Assembly: GCA_902576415.1 (NCBI GenBank)
Contig: CACGVZ010000003.1
Coordinates: 17,334 to 81,333 of the forward strand
Direction: 5' to 3'
Source of the DNA: an uncultured Prochlorococcus sp.
GTDB lineage: Bacteria; Cyanobacteriota; Cyanobacteriia; PCC-6307; Cyanobiaceae
DNA: 64,000 nucleotides
Shown here: in pieces, positions 41,960 through 53,525 of the stretch
Layout of the letters: each line of letters begins with the position of its first letter
Position numbering within the stretch: position 1 is the first letter of the stretch
Position numbers and translations under genes: made by a program
The notes under the pieces: generated by a model
Told to the model about the DNA's origin: nothing
Databases searched by the model: none
What the model saw: only the letters and a program-made list of their open reading frames with translations

Positions 41960-42523
41960 ATGGATTCAAGGAGAATTAGAAATCTTAGAAATAATTTTGA
42001 TAGAAATATTGTTGATAAACAAGTTGATAAAATTTTTGAAACTGGAAGACAATTCGTTGATGGAGTATCTGGTGCTAGGCCAGGGAAAAGAAGGAACTCA
42101 GATTTTCAAGGAATAACAAGTAAGAGTGTTAAAAAAGTAGGAAGATGGGTATCTGAAAAAGTGGATTTATTTTTTGATGAAGATAATGATGATTGGAATG
42201 ATGATAATTTTTATGATGATAACAATGATATGAAGACATTTACTAGAGAATCTAATTCTTATGAATCTACTAAAACTTATTCAAAAAGACCTTTAGAAGC
42301 TATATCTTTAAGACAACCAAAAAATTCACAGACAACTGAGCAAAAAAAATTACCTTATGTGAAAGAGATTAAAGAGGATGATTGGCCAGATGAAATGGAT
42401 TTTAAAGTTGAAAGATGGCAAAGATCCTCAGAAAAAGAGAATAATATATCAAGTGATCAACTAAACCAAAAAGTTCAATCACAATCAAGAAATCTTCCTA
42501 GATCAAGAAGAAGAAGAGTATAG
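41960..42523 (+). CDS. Hypothetical protein with Asp-rich low-complexity segment and Arg-rich C-terminus
   Basis: 187 aa; DEDNDDWNDDNFYDDNNDMK and SRNLPRSRRRRV. Confidence 0.6.
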   Translation: MDSRRIRNLRNNFDRNIVDKQVDKIFETGRQFVDGVSGARPGKRRNSDFQGITSKSVKKVGRWVSEKVDLFFDEDNDDWNDDNFYDDNNDMKTFTRESNSYESTKTYSKRPLEAISLRQPKNSQTTEQKKLPYVKEIKEDDWPDEMDFKVERWQRSSEKENNISSDQLNQKVQSQSRNLPRSRRRRV

Positions 42524-43045
42524 ACTTGCAAATTCTTTAATTCCAGAAGAACCTAATAAACTTTCTAAATGTGGATTGAAAACCTCCCTAATAATTGTTA
42601 AAGGCTTTTTGTCACGAAAAAATCTGTAATTTCTTGACCAAAATGGACCTTTAAAACAAAATTGATCTTCTAACCATGTTGAATTAACAAGTGAAATTCG
42701 ATCAACTTCTCTAAATAATTCGGATCTGTCTTGCGTTAAATTTTTCCAAATTGGTTCTTCTTTGGCTTTTAAATTTTCACTCGCTTGTTCTGCATTCCAC
42801 CAACTTTCAGCCCATGCTAAGTATTTATTATTGTTTTTAATCCATACTTGTCTTCTAATTAAAGGTCCATTTAATTGATTCAATTCTTGAGGACCCTCTT
42901 TGCTGAATAGAGAATCTAATTGCATTGCAATCAATTTAATTTTTGTTTCTTGATTAGTTAATAGTTGTAGATGTCTAGTTGGACTCCCATCTCCAAGCAG
43001 CATTAATTTCCATGGACCAGATATTTTGGGGAGTGAATTTTTCAC
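42503..43045 (-). CDS. Chorismate lyase-like protein (DUF98 / cyanobacterial type)
   Basis: GPWKLMLLGDGSPTRHLQLLT...GPLIRRQVWI...NSTWLEDQFCFKGPFWSRNYRFFRDKKPLTIIREVFNP. Confidence 0.75.
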   Translation of the reverse strand: MKNSLPKISGPWKLMLLGDGSPTRHLQLLTNQETKIKLIAMQLDSLFSKEGPQELNQLNGPLIRRQVWIKNNNKYLAWAESWWNAEQASENLKAKEEPIWKNLTQDRSELFREVDRISLVNSTWLEDQFCFKGPFWSRNYRFFRDKKPLTIIREVFNPHLESLLGSSGIKEFASLYSSSS

Positions 43046-43126
43046 TAAAAAAGTAGAGGCTTTTTCTTCCCATAAAATCTTTGGGGATTTAAAAAGTTTA
43101 TTATTCAGTGCTATGACAGATTGCTT

Positions 43127-45094
43127 CTACGATGATAACTTTTTTTCAGTAAAAATATTTGACTTTTCTTTTTTTATCTCTCTTATTTTTAGCCAAACAA
43201 GTAATGCCGTTAGATCAGCTTTGCTTACCCCAGGAATTTTTGAGGCATCACCAAAATTTTTTGGCTTTATCTTATTCAAATTTTCTCTAGCTTCTAAAGA
43301 TAATGTATCTATCTTTTCATAATTTATTTCTTGCGGCAGAGATTTACAGCTTTGACGATTTATTTGTTCAATGTTATTTTTTTGTCTTTTTAGGTAACCC
43401 TCATATTTAATATCTATTTCAAGACCTTCTTGTATTGAAGAAGCAAGATTTTTTTTAGTTAAAGCATATTTAATTAGATCTGAATAATGAAAGTTTGGTC
43501 TTTTTAAAAGGTCTTTCAAAGTTGTTGAGCCTTTGATTTTTGATCCCGTGTCTAATTCTATTTTTTTAGCTATTTCATCAGTATTTTTTAAACGGGTGTT
43601 TTTTAATCTTAATTTCTCTTCTTCGAGGAATTTCATTTTTTGTTGATAGGCCGACCATCTTTTTTCATCAATCAGCCCTATTTGATAGCCTAGTGGGGTT
43701 AATCTCCTATCTGCATTATCTCCTCTTAGAGTTAATCTATATTCACTCCTACTAGTAAGAACTCTATATGGTTCTTTGAGATCTTTAGTAATTAAATCAT
43801 TGATCATTGTTCCTATATAGCTGCTTTCTCTAGTGAAGATTATTGGATCTTTTTTGTTAAGTTTTCTTGTCGCATTGACTCCTGCAACTAATCCTTGTGC
43901 TGCTGCTTCTTCATAACCAGTAGTTCCATTAATTTGTCCAGCGCTATATAAATATTCAATTTCTTTCGTTTCGAGTGAAGTTTGGAGCTGTGTTGCAGGT
44001 ATATAGTCATACTCGACAGCATATGCTGGTCGCAACATTTTACATTCACTTAATCCAGGTAAGGTTCTTAATAGTTCTAATTGAATATTTTCTGGTAAAC
44101 CTGTAGAGAATCCTTGAACATATATTTCAGGAGTATTAATTCCTTCTGGTTCTAAGAAAATTTGATGTGATTCTTTATCTGCGAATTTAACGATTTTGTC
44201 TTCAATTGATGGACAATATCTTGGCCCTTTACTATCAATAAAACCTCCGTAAATGGGTGTTAAATGTAAATTGTCTCGAATTAGTTGATGTGTTTTAGAA
44301 GTTGTTCTTGTGATATGACAACTAACTTGGGGCATATTATTTTTGATATCTGGGTCAAATGAAAAATATTTATCTGCTGCAGTACTAGGTTGAATATCTA
44401 ATTCATCAAAACTGATACTTTTTTTATCAACTCTTGCTGGAGTGCCTGTTTTTAAACGTTCTGTTTTGATACCAATTTCGTGCAAATTTTGAGTAAGACC
44501 TTGTGCTGCTTGTTCGCCCGATCTACCAGCTGACATTGATTTATTGCCTATCCATATTTTGCCTTCTAAAAAAGTACCAGCAGTGATGATAACTGATTTA
44601 GCTGAATAATAACTACCAAAGAATGTTCTTACACCCTTTATTCTTTTCTTTACAATTTTTTTTGAGTTCAATCCAATTTCTTCAGTTCTTGTAATATCTA
44701 GTTCAGTAATCATCGCTTCTTTTAAAGATAAATTTTCTGTATTTTGTAGCATTTCGATCATTTTTTTGGAGTATTCTCTTTTATCTGTTTGTGCTCTTAA
44801 TGCCCATACGGCGGGCCCTCTACTCGCATTTAATATTCTTTTTTGGATCGCTGTCTCATCAGCTAATTTTCCAATAATGCCTCCTAATGCATCAACTTCA
44901 TGCACCAACTGACTTTTTGCTGGCCCCCCAACTGCAGGGTTGCAAGGTTGCCAAGCAATCCTATCTAAATTGATTGTGAATAAGGCTGTAGCAAAGCCTA
45001 ATTTTGCTGTTGTTATAGCTGCTTCACATCCTGCATGCCCTCCTCCAATGACGATAATGTCAAAAGATTCATTTGTTGATTGATGATCTTGCAT
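43127..45094 (-). CDS. mnmG: tRNA uridine-5-carboxymethylaminomethyl modification enzyme MnmG (GidA)
   Basis: [60 protein letters not shown]. Confidence 0.98.
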   Translation of the reverse strand: MQDHQSTNESFDIIVIGGGHAGCEAAITTAKLGFATALFTINLDRIAWQPCNPAVGGPAKSQLVHEVDALGGIIGKLADETAIQKRILNASRGPAVWALRAQTDKREYSKKMIEMLQNTENLSLKEAMITELDITRTEEIGLNSKKIVKKRIKGVRTFFGSYYSAKSVIITAGTFLEGKIWIGNKSMSAGRSGEQAAQGLTQNLHEIGIKTERLKTGTPARVDKKSISFDELDIQPSTAADKYFSFDPDIKNNMPQVSCHITRTTSKTHQLIRDNLHLTPIYGGFIDSKGPRYCPSIEDKIVKFADKESHQIFLEPEGINTPEIYVQGFSTGLPENIQLELLRTLPGLSECKMLRPAYAVEYDYIPATQLQTSLETKEIEYLYSAGQINGTTGYEEAAAQGLVAGVNATRKLNKKDPIIFTRESSYIGTMINDLITKDLKEPYRVLTSRSEYRLTLRGDNADRRLTPLGYQIGLIDEKRWSAYQQKMKFLEEEKLRLKNTRLKNTDEIAKKIELDTGSKIKGSTTLKDLLKRPNFHYSDLIKYALTKKNLASSIQEGLEIDIKYEGYLKRQKNNIEQINRQSCKSLPQEINYEKIDTLSLEARENLNKIKPKNFGDASKIPGVSKADLTALLVWLKIREIKKEKSNIFTEKKLSS

Positions 45095-45107
45095 TATTAG
45101 GATCGAT

Positions 45108-46490
45108 TTAATTAGCTAAATTCCTAAATCTCGTGAATTGAGGTTCAAATAATAATTTAACAGTTCCTACGGGTCCATTTCTATGTTTAGTGACAATGAT
45201 CTCTGTAATTCCTCTATCTTCAGTCTCTGGATTATAGTATTCATCTCTATAAATCATTAATACTAAATCTGCGTCTTGTTCAATAGATCCTGATTCTCTT
45301 AGATCGCTTAACATTGGTCTTTTATTTGTTCTAGATTCTACTCCTCTACTAAGCTGAGATAACGCTACTACTGGCACTTTTAATTCCCTAGCCATGCTTT
45401 TAAGACCTCTTGTTATTCGTGAAAGTTCTTGAACCCTATTATCAGGGGTTGATCCTTCCATTAACTGTAGGTAATCAATCACAATTAATCCTAGTTCTTT
45501 TTTTTGTTCAGCTATTAATCTTCTGCACAGGGATCTCATCTCTAAAACACTTAAGTTAGGTTTGTCATCTATAAATATTGGTAGTTGCCCTAATGAATTG
45601 ATACCTTCTCCAAGTAAAGGCCATTCATCTTGCTGTAATCTTCCTGTTCTTAACCTGCCACTCTCGATTCCAACTTCCATAGAGAGTAATCTATACGTCA
45701 ACTGTTCTTTACTCATTTCAAGGCTAAATACGCACACAGGTAAATCTTGAGATTGTGCAACATTTTTAGCCAAATTTAAAACTATTGAAGTTTTCCCCAT
45801 CGAAGGTCGTCCAGCAACAATTATTAAATCACTTCTTTGAAATCCTTGAGTCATTGCATCAAGGTCGTAAAAATTTACAGGAATTCCAGCTACTGAAGTA
45901 CCTAATGATCTGGACTCTATTTCATTGAAAGTACTTGTAAGGATTTCAGCTGCTTGAGTCAGACCTTTTGAAGGTTTTTCTTGACTGATTTCAAATATTT
46001 TTTGCTCCGCTTTATCTAATACTTCATTAGTATCTTGAGTCTGATCAAAACCTAGTTGAACCACCTCATTTCCAGATCTGATAAGTTGCCTTCTCATGAA
46101 TTTGTCATTAATTAAATTAGCAACTTGTTCTATGGAAGCTGTAGAGGAAACATTTTCAACTAGTTCTACTAGTTTGCTGTTACCTCCAATTTTTTCTAGT
46201 GATCCATTATCTGCTAACCAAGCGCTCATTGATGTTAAATCAGTTGGTTTACCTTGGGTATGCAACATTAATGCTGTTCTATAAATCTCTTGATGGGCAT
46301 TTATATAAAAAGCTTCAGGTTTAATTAAGTCTGCAATTCTTCCGATCGCGTCTGGATCAAGAAGTATTCCACCAAGAACAGCTTCCTCAGCTTGAATGTT
46401 TTGTGGAGGTACTAATCCAGCATTTTCACTATTAAAATCTTTTTTAAAATTTTTATTTTGCCCATTATTTGGAAAAGGTACTGAAACCAT
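45108..46490 (-). CDS. dnaB: Replicative DNA helicase DnaB (no intein)
   Basis: [36 protein letters not shown] uninterrupted; [32 protein letters not shown]. Confidence 0.98.
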   Translation of the reverse strand: MVSVPFPNNGQNKNFKKDFNSENAGLVPPQNIQAEEAVLGGILLDPDAIGRIADLIKPEAFYINAHQEIYRTALMLHTQGKPTDLTSMSAWLADNGSLEKIGGNSKLVELVENVSSTASIEQVANLINDKFMRRQLIRSGNEVVQLGFDQTQDTNEVLDKAEQKIFEISQEKPSKGLTQAAEILTSTFNEIESRSLGTSVAGIPVNFYDLDAMTQGFQRSDLIIVAGRPSMGKTSIVLNLAKNVAQSQDLPVCVFSLEMSKEQLTYRLLSMEVGIESGRLRTGRLQQDEWPLLGEGINSLGQLPIFIDDKPNLSVLEMRSLCRRLIAEQKKELGLIVIDYLQLMEGSTPDNRVQELSRITRGLKSMARELKVPVVALSQLSRGVESRTNKRPMLSDLRESGSIEQDADLVLMIYRDEYYNPETEDRGITEIIVTKHRNGPVGTVKLLFEPQFTRFRNLAN

Positions 46491-46548
46491 ATCTTTAATT
46501 GCTTAGATATATACTCTGGCTACTTTTCAAAATAATGCAACAAATTGA

Positions 46549-47004
46549 TTAACTTGTTACTTCAATATTTACCTCTGCATTTACTTCTGAATGTAATTTT
46601 ATTTTTGCAGTAAAGGAACCTAAATTATGAATATCAGGAACTGTGATGTTTCTTCTATCAATTTCTTTTTTAGTAGCTGCTTCAATTGCTTCTGCAACGT
46701 CCCCATTGGTAACTGTTCCAAAAAGCACTCCGTCTTCTCCAACCTGCTTTTTAATAGTGAATCTTCCTATTGTTGATAATGCAGTCTGGAAGTCTAAAGC
46801 TTCTTGCTTTAATTTATCAGCAGCAATTTTTTCTTTTTCTTTTTTCCTTTCAATTTGTTTAAGAACAGCTGGTGTTACATTCATTGCTTTTCCATAAGGT
46901 AATAGGAAATTTCTTGCATATCCAGGCGTTACTTCAACTAGATCACCTTCTTTACCAAGTGATTTGATTGATTCAGTTAATGCGACTTGTACTCTTTTAG
47001 CCAT
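46549..47004 (-). CDS. rplI: 50S ribosomal protein L9
   Basis: [40 protein letters not shown]. Confidence 0.97.
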   Translation of the reverse strand: MAKRVQVALTESIKSLGKEGDLVEVTPGYARNFLLPYGKAMNVTPAVLKQIERKKEKEKIAADKLKQEALDFQTALSTIGRFTIKKQVGEDGVLFGTVTNGDVAEAIEAATKKEIDRRNITVPDIHNLGSFTAKIKLHSEVNAEVNIEVTS

Positions 47005-47024
47005 GAAAATATTGAACAATATAT

Positions 47025-47963
47025 TTAATAATAAGACCTAGAGGGTAACTTTACTTTTTTTGCAAGACCAAATTTCGCAAGAATCTTAATATGTTCCCAA
47101 GTTATGTCGATTTGACCTCTAAATAATCCCTGTTTTGCCGAATTGGGAAATGCATGATGATTATTATGCCAACCTTCTCCAAATGTTAATGCAGCAACCC
47201 ATGCATTGTTTTTGGATGAATCACCACTTTCAAATGGGGCTTTACCCCAACAATGAGTAGCCGAATTTACTAGCCAAGTTACGTGATAAACAACCACAAG
47301 CCTCAATGGAATTCCCCATAGAACCAAAGCCCAACCTCCAACTCCTATTTTTTGACCTATTGCATACAAAGAAAGTCCAATAGGAATTTGTAAAAATAAA
47401 AAATATTTATTTAGGAATCTGTAGTAAGGATCTTTAATTAAATCTGCACTTAATTTTGGAACAGTTTTTAATGCTTCAACGTCTTTGAACATCCAACCCA
47501 TATGACTCCACCAAAAACCTTTTTTACTGTTGTGATGATCTACTTCTGTATCTGAAAAAGAATGGTGATGCCTATGCAAACCTACCCAATCAATAGGTCC
47601 ATGCTGGCAACTTATAGCTCCACAGGTAGCAAAAAATCTTTCTAACCATCTTGGAACAATGAACGATCTATGTGATAACAATCTGTGATAACCAAGAGTG
47701 ACTCCTAAACAAGCAGTTACCCAGTAAAAGAATAATAATGAAATGACTGCAGGGAGACTCCAAAACTTTGGTTGTAAAGCTACAAGAGAAAGAATATGAA
47801 TTGAAACCATGAAAAGAATTGTTCCCCAAGTTTTATGAAGTCTTGGAGGATATTTTTTTGAATGGCTTGAAGGTTCTAATAATTTTTCTGAAAGTTCTAT
47901 AACTTTTTCAGCTGGAACAGGTTTTTTTAATTTTGCTGTTTCCTGGAAAATTACTGTGTTCAT
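47025..47963 (-). CDS. desC: Fatty acid desaturase (delta-9 type)
   Basis: Histidine boxes [25 protein letters not shown]. Confidence 0.92.
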   Translation of the reverse strand: MNTVIFQETAKLKKPVPAEKVIELSEKLLEPSSHSKKYPPRLHKTWGTILFMVSIHILSLVALQPKFWSLPAVISLLFFYWVTACLGVTLGYHRLLSHRSFIVPRWLERFFATCGAISCQHGPIDWVGLHRHHHSFSDTEVDHHNSKKGFWWSHMGWMFKDVEALKTVPKLSADLIKDPYYRFLNKYFLFLQIPIGLSLYAIGQKIGVGGWALVLWGIPLRLVVVYHVTWLVNSATHCWGKAPFESGDSSKNNAWVAALTFGEGWHNNHHAFPNSAKQGLFRGQIDITWEHIKILAKFGLAKKVKLPSRSYY

Positions 47964-48038
47964 GATATTGAAAAACTATTTTCAAAATTACCGATATGTA
48001 ATATTATCATACTATACTATTGATAAGTTTAATTATCT

Positions 48039-48737
48039 GTGAGTCTAGGATATCGCGATAAATTATCTAGAGGTCGAAGGGCTATGGCTCATTTGATACA
48101 CCTTTGGCATGAGAGAAATGGTTGGTCACATAGGGTTTTGCCATTACTTTCTGAAATTCTTGATTTAGGTAAAGTTCATAATTCGCAAATTTCTAATCTC
48201 AGGAATGGAAAGTTATCTTCGCCAGGGCCTGAAGTTTTTCTTGCTTTAGCTCAAGTTAATACGATTCTTGATCAAGGTATAGAAAAAATCAGGGATCGTT
48301 TAGAAAGTGATTATCCAGAGTTATGGAAATCTTTGCAAGAGTCTGCTTTACCTTTAAAAAATGATTCTGGTAATCCATTATCAGCCGGGGAGTTATTTGA
48401 GATTTTTGCAGGATTAAAATCTCTCCCTTCATCTTTTGATTGGTATATAGAAGATGAAGAAGCTTCTGCTTTAAGTGATGCTCTTTCAGTTCATTTTTGT
48501 CAAAATAAGGCTTGGAGATCATGTAAAATTCAGGTAATGGAAGCCTATCCTGTTAATAAATCTTCTCGTAGAGAACGTTTTGCTGAGGTAATAGCAGGAA
48601 TTAGAGACTACACTGCAGAAGAGTTAGATGGAGAGCTGCTTGATTTATATGAGGCTTCAAAAAAGCTTTCTTATTTTCAAGGTAGGGGACCTAATGCTTT
48701 TCTAGCAGAATTAAGAAATTTAGCTTCTGAAAAATAA
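48039..48737 (+). CDS. Conserved-type cyanobacterial hypothetical, possible N-terminal HTH
   Basis: 232 aa; GTG start; AMAHLIHLWHERNGWSHRVLPLLSEILDLGKVHNSQISNLRNGK. Confidence 0.65.
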   Translation: MSLGYRDKLSRGRRAMAHLIHLWHERNGWSHRVLPLLSEILDLGKVHNSQISNLRNGKLSSPGPEVFLALAQVNTILDQGIEKIRDRLESDYPELWKSLQESALPLKNDSGNPLSAGELFEIFAGLKSLPSSFDWYIEDEEASALSDALSVHFCQNKAWRSCKIQVMEAYPVNKSSRRERFAEVIAGIRDYTAEELDGELLDLYEASKKLSYFQGRGPNAFLAELRNLASEK

Positions 48738-48755
48738 TATGAGTTTTCATAATAA

Positions 48756-50048
48756 ATGATACTAAACAATAACTTAAAACTGGCTGAAAACGCTGTTCTT
48801 TCAGTAGAAGAGAGTTTAAGTAAAGTTTTCCAAGAAAGATCTAATCAGGTTTTCCAGAAATTAGAAAATATTTTGACAATTTTTAAGGAAGAAAAAGTTT
48901 CTACTAGTCATTTCAATCAATCCTCTGGTAGTGGTCATGCTGATATATCTAGAGAAAAAATTGATGCGGTTTTTGCAAGATTGTTTCTTGCTGAAAAGGC
49001 AGCTGTGAGGATGCAATTTGTAAGTGGAACGCATGCAATAAGTTCTGTCTTATTTGGAATTCTTAGGCCTGGAGATATGATGTTATCTCTTACAGGACAA
49101 CCATATGACACATTAGAAGAAGTAATAGGAATTAGGGGAGGCGGTAAAGGCTCACTTAAAGATTTTCAGATTGAATATAAGCAAATAAATATCTGCGAGA
49201 ATTTCGATTCTTATGAAGAAAAAATTGTTCATTCTTTTCAAGAAAATTCATGCAAATTAGTATTCATACAAAAAAGCTGTGGATATAGTTGGAGAAAATC
49301 TCTTACGAATCATGAGATAGAGAAAATTTGTAGTCTGATTCATTCTCTTGACCCTAATTGCATATGTTTTGTTGATAACTGTTATGGGGAGCTTGTTGAA
49401 GATAGTGAACCAATTTCTAAGGGGGCAAATATAATTGCTGGATCATTAATTAAAAATTTGGGAGGGACAATCGTTCCTACTGGTGGTTATGTTGCAGGAG
49501 ATGCAGAGTTGGTTGAGATGGCATGTTCTAGATTAACTTCACCAGGTATTGGTTCATCTGCAGGAATAAATTTTGGACTAGGAAGATTAATTTTGCAGGG
49601 TTTGTTTTTAGCACCACAAACTGTTCATGAATCACTAAAAGGTGCTGATATGGTTGCAGTAGTTTTTAAAAATTTGGGATTTAAGGTTTTGCCAGAGCCG
49701 GAAACTTATAGATCTGATCTTATTCAGTCAGTAAGATTGAACGATCCTGATTTGGTACAAAAAGTTTGTCAATCATTTCAAAACTCTTCACCAGTAGATT
49801 CTTTTCTTAATGTTGTTCCATCATCAATGGATGGATATGATTCAAAATTATTAATGGCAGGAGGTACCTTTATTGAGGGTAGTACAAGTGAATTTTCTGC
49901 TGATGCTCCTTTAAGAGATCCTTACAATATTTTTGTTCAAGGTGGTTCTCACATAGCTCACATCAAAATTGCACTTATTCAATTATTATTTGAACTATTA
50001 GAGGAAAAATTAATTTCAAAGGATTCTCTACTTTCTTTATTAACTTAA
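48756..50048 (+). CDS. Methionine gamma-lyase/aluminium-resistance family PLP enzyme (Alum_res, PF06838-like)
   Basis: SGSGHADISREKIDAVFARLFLAEKAAVRMQFVSGTHAISSVLFGILRPGDMML; IIAGSLIKNLGGTIVPTGGYVAG PLP-Lys region. Confidence 0.85.
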   Translation: MILNNNLKLAENAVLSVEESLSKVFQERSNQVFQKLENILTIFKEEKVSTSHFNQSSGSGHADISREKIDAVFARLFLAEKAAVRMQFVSGTHAISSVLFGILRPGDMMLSLTGQPYDTLEEVIGIRGGGKGSLKDFQIEYKQINICENFDSYEEKIVHSFQENSCKLVFIQKSCGYSWRKSLTNHEIEKICSLIHSLDPNCICFVDNCYGELVEDSEPISKGANIIAGSLIKNLGGTIVPTGGYVAGDAELVEMACSRLTSPGIGSSAGINFGLGRLILQGLFLAPQTVHESLKGADMVAVVFKNLGFKVLPEPETYRSDLIQSVRLNDPDLVQKVCQSFQNSSPVDSFLNVVPSSMDGYDSKLLMAGGTFIEGSTSEFSADAPLRDPYNIFVQGGSHIAHIKIALIQLLFELLEEKLISKDSLLSLLT

Positions 50049-50050
50049 TC

Positions 50051-50440
50051 ATGTCTTACCAGTTTCCAGATAACTTTAACTATGCTGATACCCATGAGTA
50101 TGTTTTAGAAGAAAATGGCTTGCTAAAAATTGGAGTTAGTGAATTTGCTATAGATCAATTAGGAGATATTGTTTTTGTTGAGTTAGCTGATCAAGGGACG
50201 ACTTTAGAGAAAGGTGAGACTTTTGGAACAATAGAATCTGTTAAGGCCGTTGAGGAAGTATACCTCCCTTTTTCAGGGGAAATAGTATCTGTAAATGAAA
50301 GTGTTATTGATAACCCTGAGCTTTTACAGAATGATCCGATTGGAGAAGGTTGGTTAGTCATTTTGAAACCAGAATCAGAAATGCAAATTGCTGATTTGAT
50401 GACTTCTGAGGAATATCAATCAAAAGTTGTACCAAAATAA
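50051..50440 (+). CDS. gcvH: Glycine cleavage system H protein
   Basis: YADTHEYVLEENGLLKIGVSEFAIDQLGDIVFVELADQG; lipoyl-lysine ESVKAVEEVY. Confidence 0.97.
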   Translation: MSYQFPDNFNYADTHEYVLEENGLLKIGVSEFAIDQLGDIVFVELADQGTTLEKGETFGTIESVKAVEEVYLPFSGEIVSVNESVIDNPELLQNDPIGEGWLVILKPESEMQIADLMTSEEYQSKVVPK

Positions 50441-50484
50441 GGCAAACTTTTTAAAAAGAGCTATTTTAAAGAAAAATATTTAAT

Positions 50485-53394
50485 ATGACATCCAAATTGG
50501 GTCCTGAATTGTTCATAGATAGGCATCTGGGGTTACGAGATAATGATGAGAGAAGTATGCTAGACAAGCTTGGTTTTAATAATATTGATCAATTTATCAA
50601 CCAAGTTATTCCTGAAGATATTCAGCTTAAAGATAAATCTTCAGAAATATTGCCCCAAGGTTGTTCAGAAATTGAGGCCTTAAATGAATTAGAAGAGATT
50701 GCGAAGAAAAATACCAAAATGAGATCACTAATAGGCCTTGGTTATTATGACAATCACATGCCTAAAGTAATCCAAAGACATGTTCTTGAAAATCCTAGGT
50801 GGTACACGTCTTATACTCCATATCAAGCAGAAATTGCACAAGGAAGATTAGAAGCTCTATTTAATTTTCAGACTCTTGTTTGTGAACTAACAGGATTCCC
50901 TGTCGCCAATGCATCTTTATTAGATGAGGGCACTGCGGCTGCAGAAGCTATGGCCATGAGTTTTGCTGCAAGAAAAAATAAATCTTCAAAAGTTTACTTA
51001 GTGGAATCAAATGTTTTTGATCATACTTTTAATGTTCTACAAACCAGAGCAAAACCTTTGGGAATATGCTTAAAACGCTTTACTCAAAGCGATCTTCCTA
51101 ATCATGATGATGTTTTTGGAATTTTATTGCAATTGCCAGGTAAAAATGGGCAATTATTTGATCCCACATTCTTAATATCCCAAGCACATAGATCAAAAAT
51201 TATTGTAACGGCATCTATCGATCCACTGGCACAAGTTTTAATTAAACCAATTTCTGAATTTGGTGTTGATGTAGCAGTGGGCAGTATGCAAAGATTTGGA
51301 GTTCCAATGGGTTTTGGTGGGCCTCATGCAGCATATTTTGCCTGTAGCGAAAAATATAAAAGGCTGATACCTGGAAGAATTGTTGGGCAAACTCTCTCTA
51401 AAAATGGAGAGAAGTCATTAAGACTAGCATTGCAAACAAGAGAGCAACATATAAGAAGGGAAAAGGCCACTAGTAATATTTGTACTGCTCAATCTTTGTT
51501 AGCCATAATTTCTTCTTTTTATGCGATTTATCATGGACCCTCTGGATTAACGCAAATTGCTAAGAGATTAGTGGAGTTGAGACTAAATTTAGAATCATGT
51601 TTAGCTAATTTAGGTTTTGATATTCCTAATGGGATTAGATTTGACAGTGTTGATATTTATTCTGAACACTCCCAGAGGATCCATAATGAAGCTTTAAAAA
51701 ATGGTTATAACTTAAGAATTTTGCCCTTGGGATCATCTATTGAAAATTCAACTGGCTTTGGGATCTCTTTAGATGAGCTTAGTAGTGAAAAAGAAATCAG
51801 AGATATTTTGATTTTCATTGCAAATGTTATAGAAAAAAAAGAAAATTTAGAGCATATAAAATTTGATAAAGGATTTCATCTTGAAAGTTTAGCTTTGAGA
51901 TCTAGTGAATGGATGCAACAAGATATATTTACAAATTACCAAAGTGAAACTGAACTAATGAGATATATATTTCGACTTGCTGAAAAAGATTTTTCTCTGG
52001 TAGATGGAATGATGCCACTAGGAAGCTGTACTATGAAGTTAAATTCTGCAGCAGAGTTAAATCCAATTTCTTGGGCTAATTTATCTTCTATACATCCTTT
52101 TTCTCCATTAGATCAAACTAAAGGCTATTCAAAAATAATATCTGACCTAGAGCAATGGATAAGTGATATTGTTGGTTTAAAATCAGTTTCTTTTCAGCCA
52201 AATGCAGGCTCTCAGGGAGAGTTTGCTGGATTATTAGCAATAAATTCTTATTTTGAATCAAAAGGGGAACTTTCACGAAAAAAATGTTTAATTCCTAAAA
52301 GTGCTCATGGAACAAATCCTGCTAGTGCAGTTATGGCAGGGTTTGATGTTTTAACGATTGAATGTGATGACGAAGGAAATATTGATTTTCAAGATTTGTC
52401 GATCAAGGTTAAGAAATTTGATAACCAAATAGGAGCACTTATGTTGACCTACCCCTCGACTCATGGAGTTTTTGAATTGCAAATTAGAAAGATATGTGAC
52501 TTAATTCACTCTGTTGGAGGATTTGTTTATTTAGATGGAGCAAATTTAAATGCTCAGGTTGGATTATGCAAACCCGGTAACTATGGTGTTGATGTTTGTC
52601 ATTTGAATTTACATAAAACATTCTGTATCCCACATGGAGGTGGTGGTCCAGGAGTTGGACCAGTTGCTGCATCAGAAACTTTAAGTCCATTTCTTCCTAC
52701 TCATTCTTTAATGGATAATAATTTATCCAATAGTTCCAATTATGTATCTTCTGCCAAGCATGGTAGTGCAAGTATTCTTCCAATAAGTTGGATGTACATA
52801 AAAATGGCTGGTTTTAGTGGCTTAAGGAAAGCAACTGCGCATGCAATTTTATCTGCAAATTATATTGCGCATTCTTTGAAGCATAAATTCAAGATTCTCT
52901 ATAAAGGAAAAAATAATTTTGTCGCACATGAATGTATTTTAGATTTTAGAGATTTAAAAGCCAAAACCGGTTTGAGTGTAAATGATTTAGCTAAACGATT
53001 AATAGATTATAGTTTTCATGCTCCAACTATAAGTTGGCCTGTTCCAGAGACCATAATGATAGAGCCTACTGAAAGTGAAAGTTTGGCAGAATTAGATAGA
53101 TTTTGTGAGGCTATGCTATTGATTGGAGAAGAAATCAGTGAAATAGAAAATAATAATGAATTAAATAAAAATAATGTAATAAGCAATGCTCCCCACACGC
53201 TGAAAGAGTTAATTGATGATAATTGGGATTATCCTTATTCAAAAGAAAAAGCCTCTTTTCCTTATAAAACCCCAACAACCATTAAGTTTTGGTCTTCGGT
53301 TTCTAGGATTAATAATGCATATGGCGATCGCAATTTAATTTGTTCTTGCAATGTAAATCCACTAGAGTCTTTAGAAGAAAAAAAATGTGCTTAA
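50485..53394 (+). CDS. gcvP: Glycine dehydrogenase (decarboxylating), P protein
   Basis: 969 aa; FIDRHLG, LLDEGTAAAEAM, LGSCTMKLNSAAE, HLNLHKTFCIPHGGGGPGVGP. Confidence 0.98.
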   Translation: MTSKLGPELFIDRHLGLRDNDERSMLDKLGFNNIDQFINQVIPEDIQLKDKSSEILPQGCSEIEALNELEEIAKKNTKMRSLIGLGYYDNHMPKVIQRHVLENPRWYTSYTPYQAEIAQGRLEALFNFQTLVCELTGFPVANASLLDEGTAAAEAMAMSFAARKNKSSKVYLVESNVFDHTFNVLQTRAKPLGICLKRFTQSDLPNHDDVFGILLQLPGKNGQLFDPTFLISQAHRSKIIVTASIDPLAQVLIKPISEFGVDVAVGSMQRFGVPMGFGGPHAAYFACSEKYKRLIPGRIVGQTLSKNGEKSLRLALQTREQHIRREKATSNICTAQSLLAIISSFYAIYHGPSGLTQIAKRLVELRLNLESCLANLGFDIPNGIRFDSVDIYSEHSQRIHNEALKNGYNLRILPLGSSIENSTGFGISLDELSSEKEIRDILIFIANVIEKKENLEHIKFDKGFHLESLALRSSEWMQQDIFTNYQSETELMRYIFRLAEKDFSLVDGMMPLGSCTMKLNSAAELNPISWANLSSIHPFSPLDQTKGYSKIISDLEQWISDIVGLKSVSFQPNAGSQGEFAGLLAINSYFESKGELSRKKCLIPKSAHGTNPASAVMAGFDVLTIECDDEGNIDFQDLSIKVKKFDNQIGALMLTYPSTHGVFELQIRKICDLIHSVGGFVYLDGANLNAQVGLCKPGNYGVDVCHLNLHKTFCIPHGGGGPGVGPVAASETLSPFLPTHSLMDNNLSNSSNYVSSAKHGSASILPISWMYIKMAGFSGLRKATAHAILSANYIAHSLKHKFKILYKGKNNFVAHECILDFRDLKAKTGLSVNDLAKRLIDYSFHAPTISWPVPETIMIEPTESESLAELDRFCEAMLLIGEEISEIENNNELNKNNVISNAPHTLKELIDDNWDYPYSKEKASFPYKTPTTIKFWSSVSRINNAYGDRNLICSCNVNPLESLEEKKCA

Positions 53395-53409
53395 AGGACT
53401 AGCGTCCTT
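53394..53409 (+). terminator. Hairpin immediately after gcvP stop (possible terminator or processing site)
   Basis: AAGGAC-tagc-GTCCTT perfect 6-bp stem; no strong T-run afterwards. Confidence 0.4.
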
Positions 53410-53525
53410 CTAAATACTTAGTTATCATCAATGTGAGTAAAAATTTAATATTTTCTTATAGAAATTTTTTAAATTTTTTTATTAAAATATCTGAGCATCA
53501 AATTTTTTTTGGGGTATTTGAAGCT

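Noticed and set aside
45108-46490. Possible intein in DnaB
   Set aside because: Cyanobacterial DnaB often hosts inteins, but here the Walker A region GRPSMGKTS and downstream motifs are continuous in a 460-aa ORF.
53324-53331. HIP1-type octamer GCGATCGC in gcvP
   Set aside because: Single occurrence noticed, inside coding sequence; no evidence of enrichment or function here.
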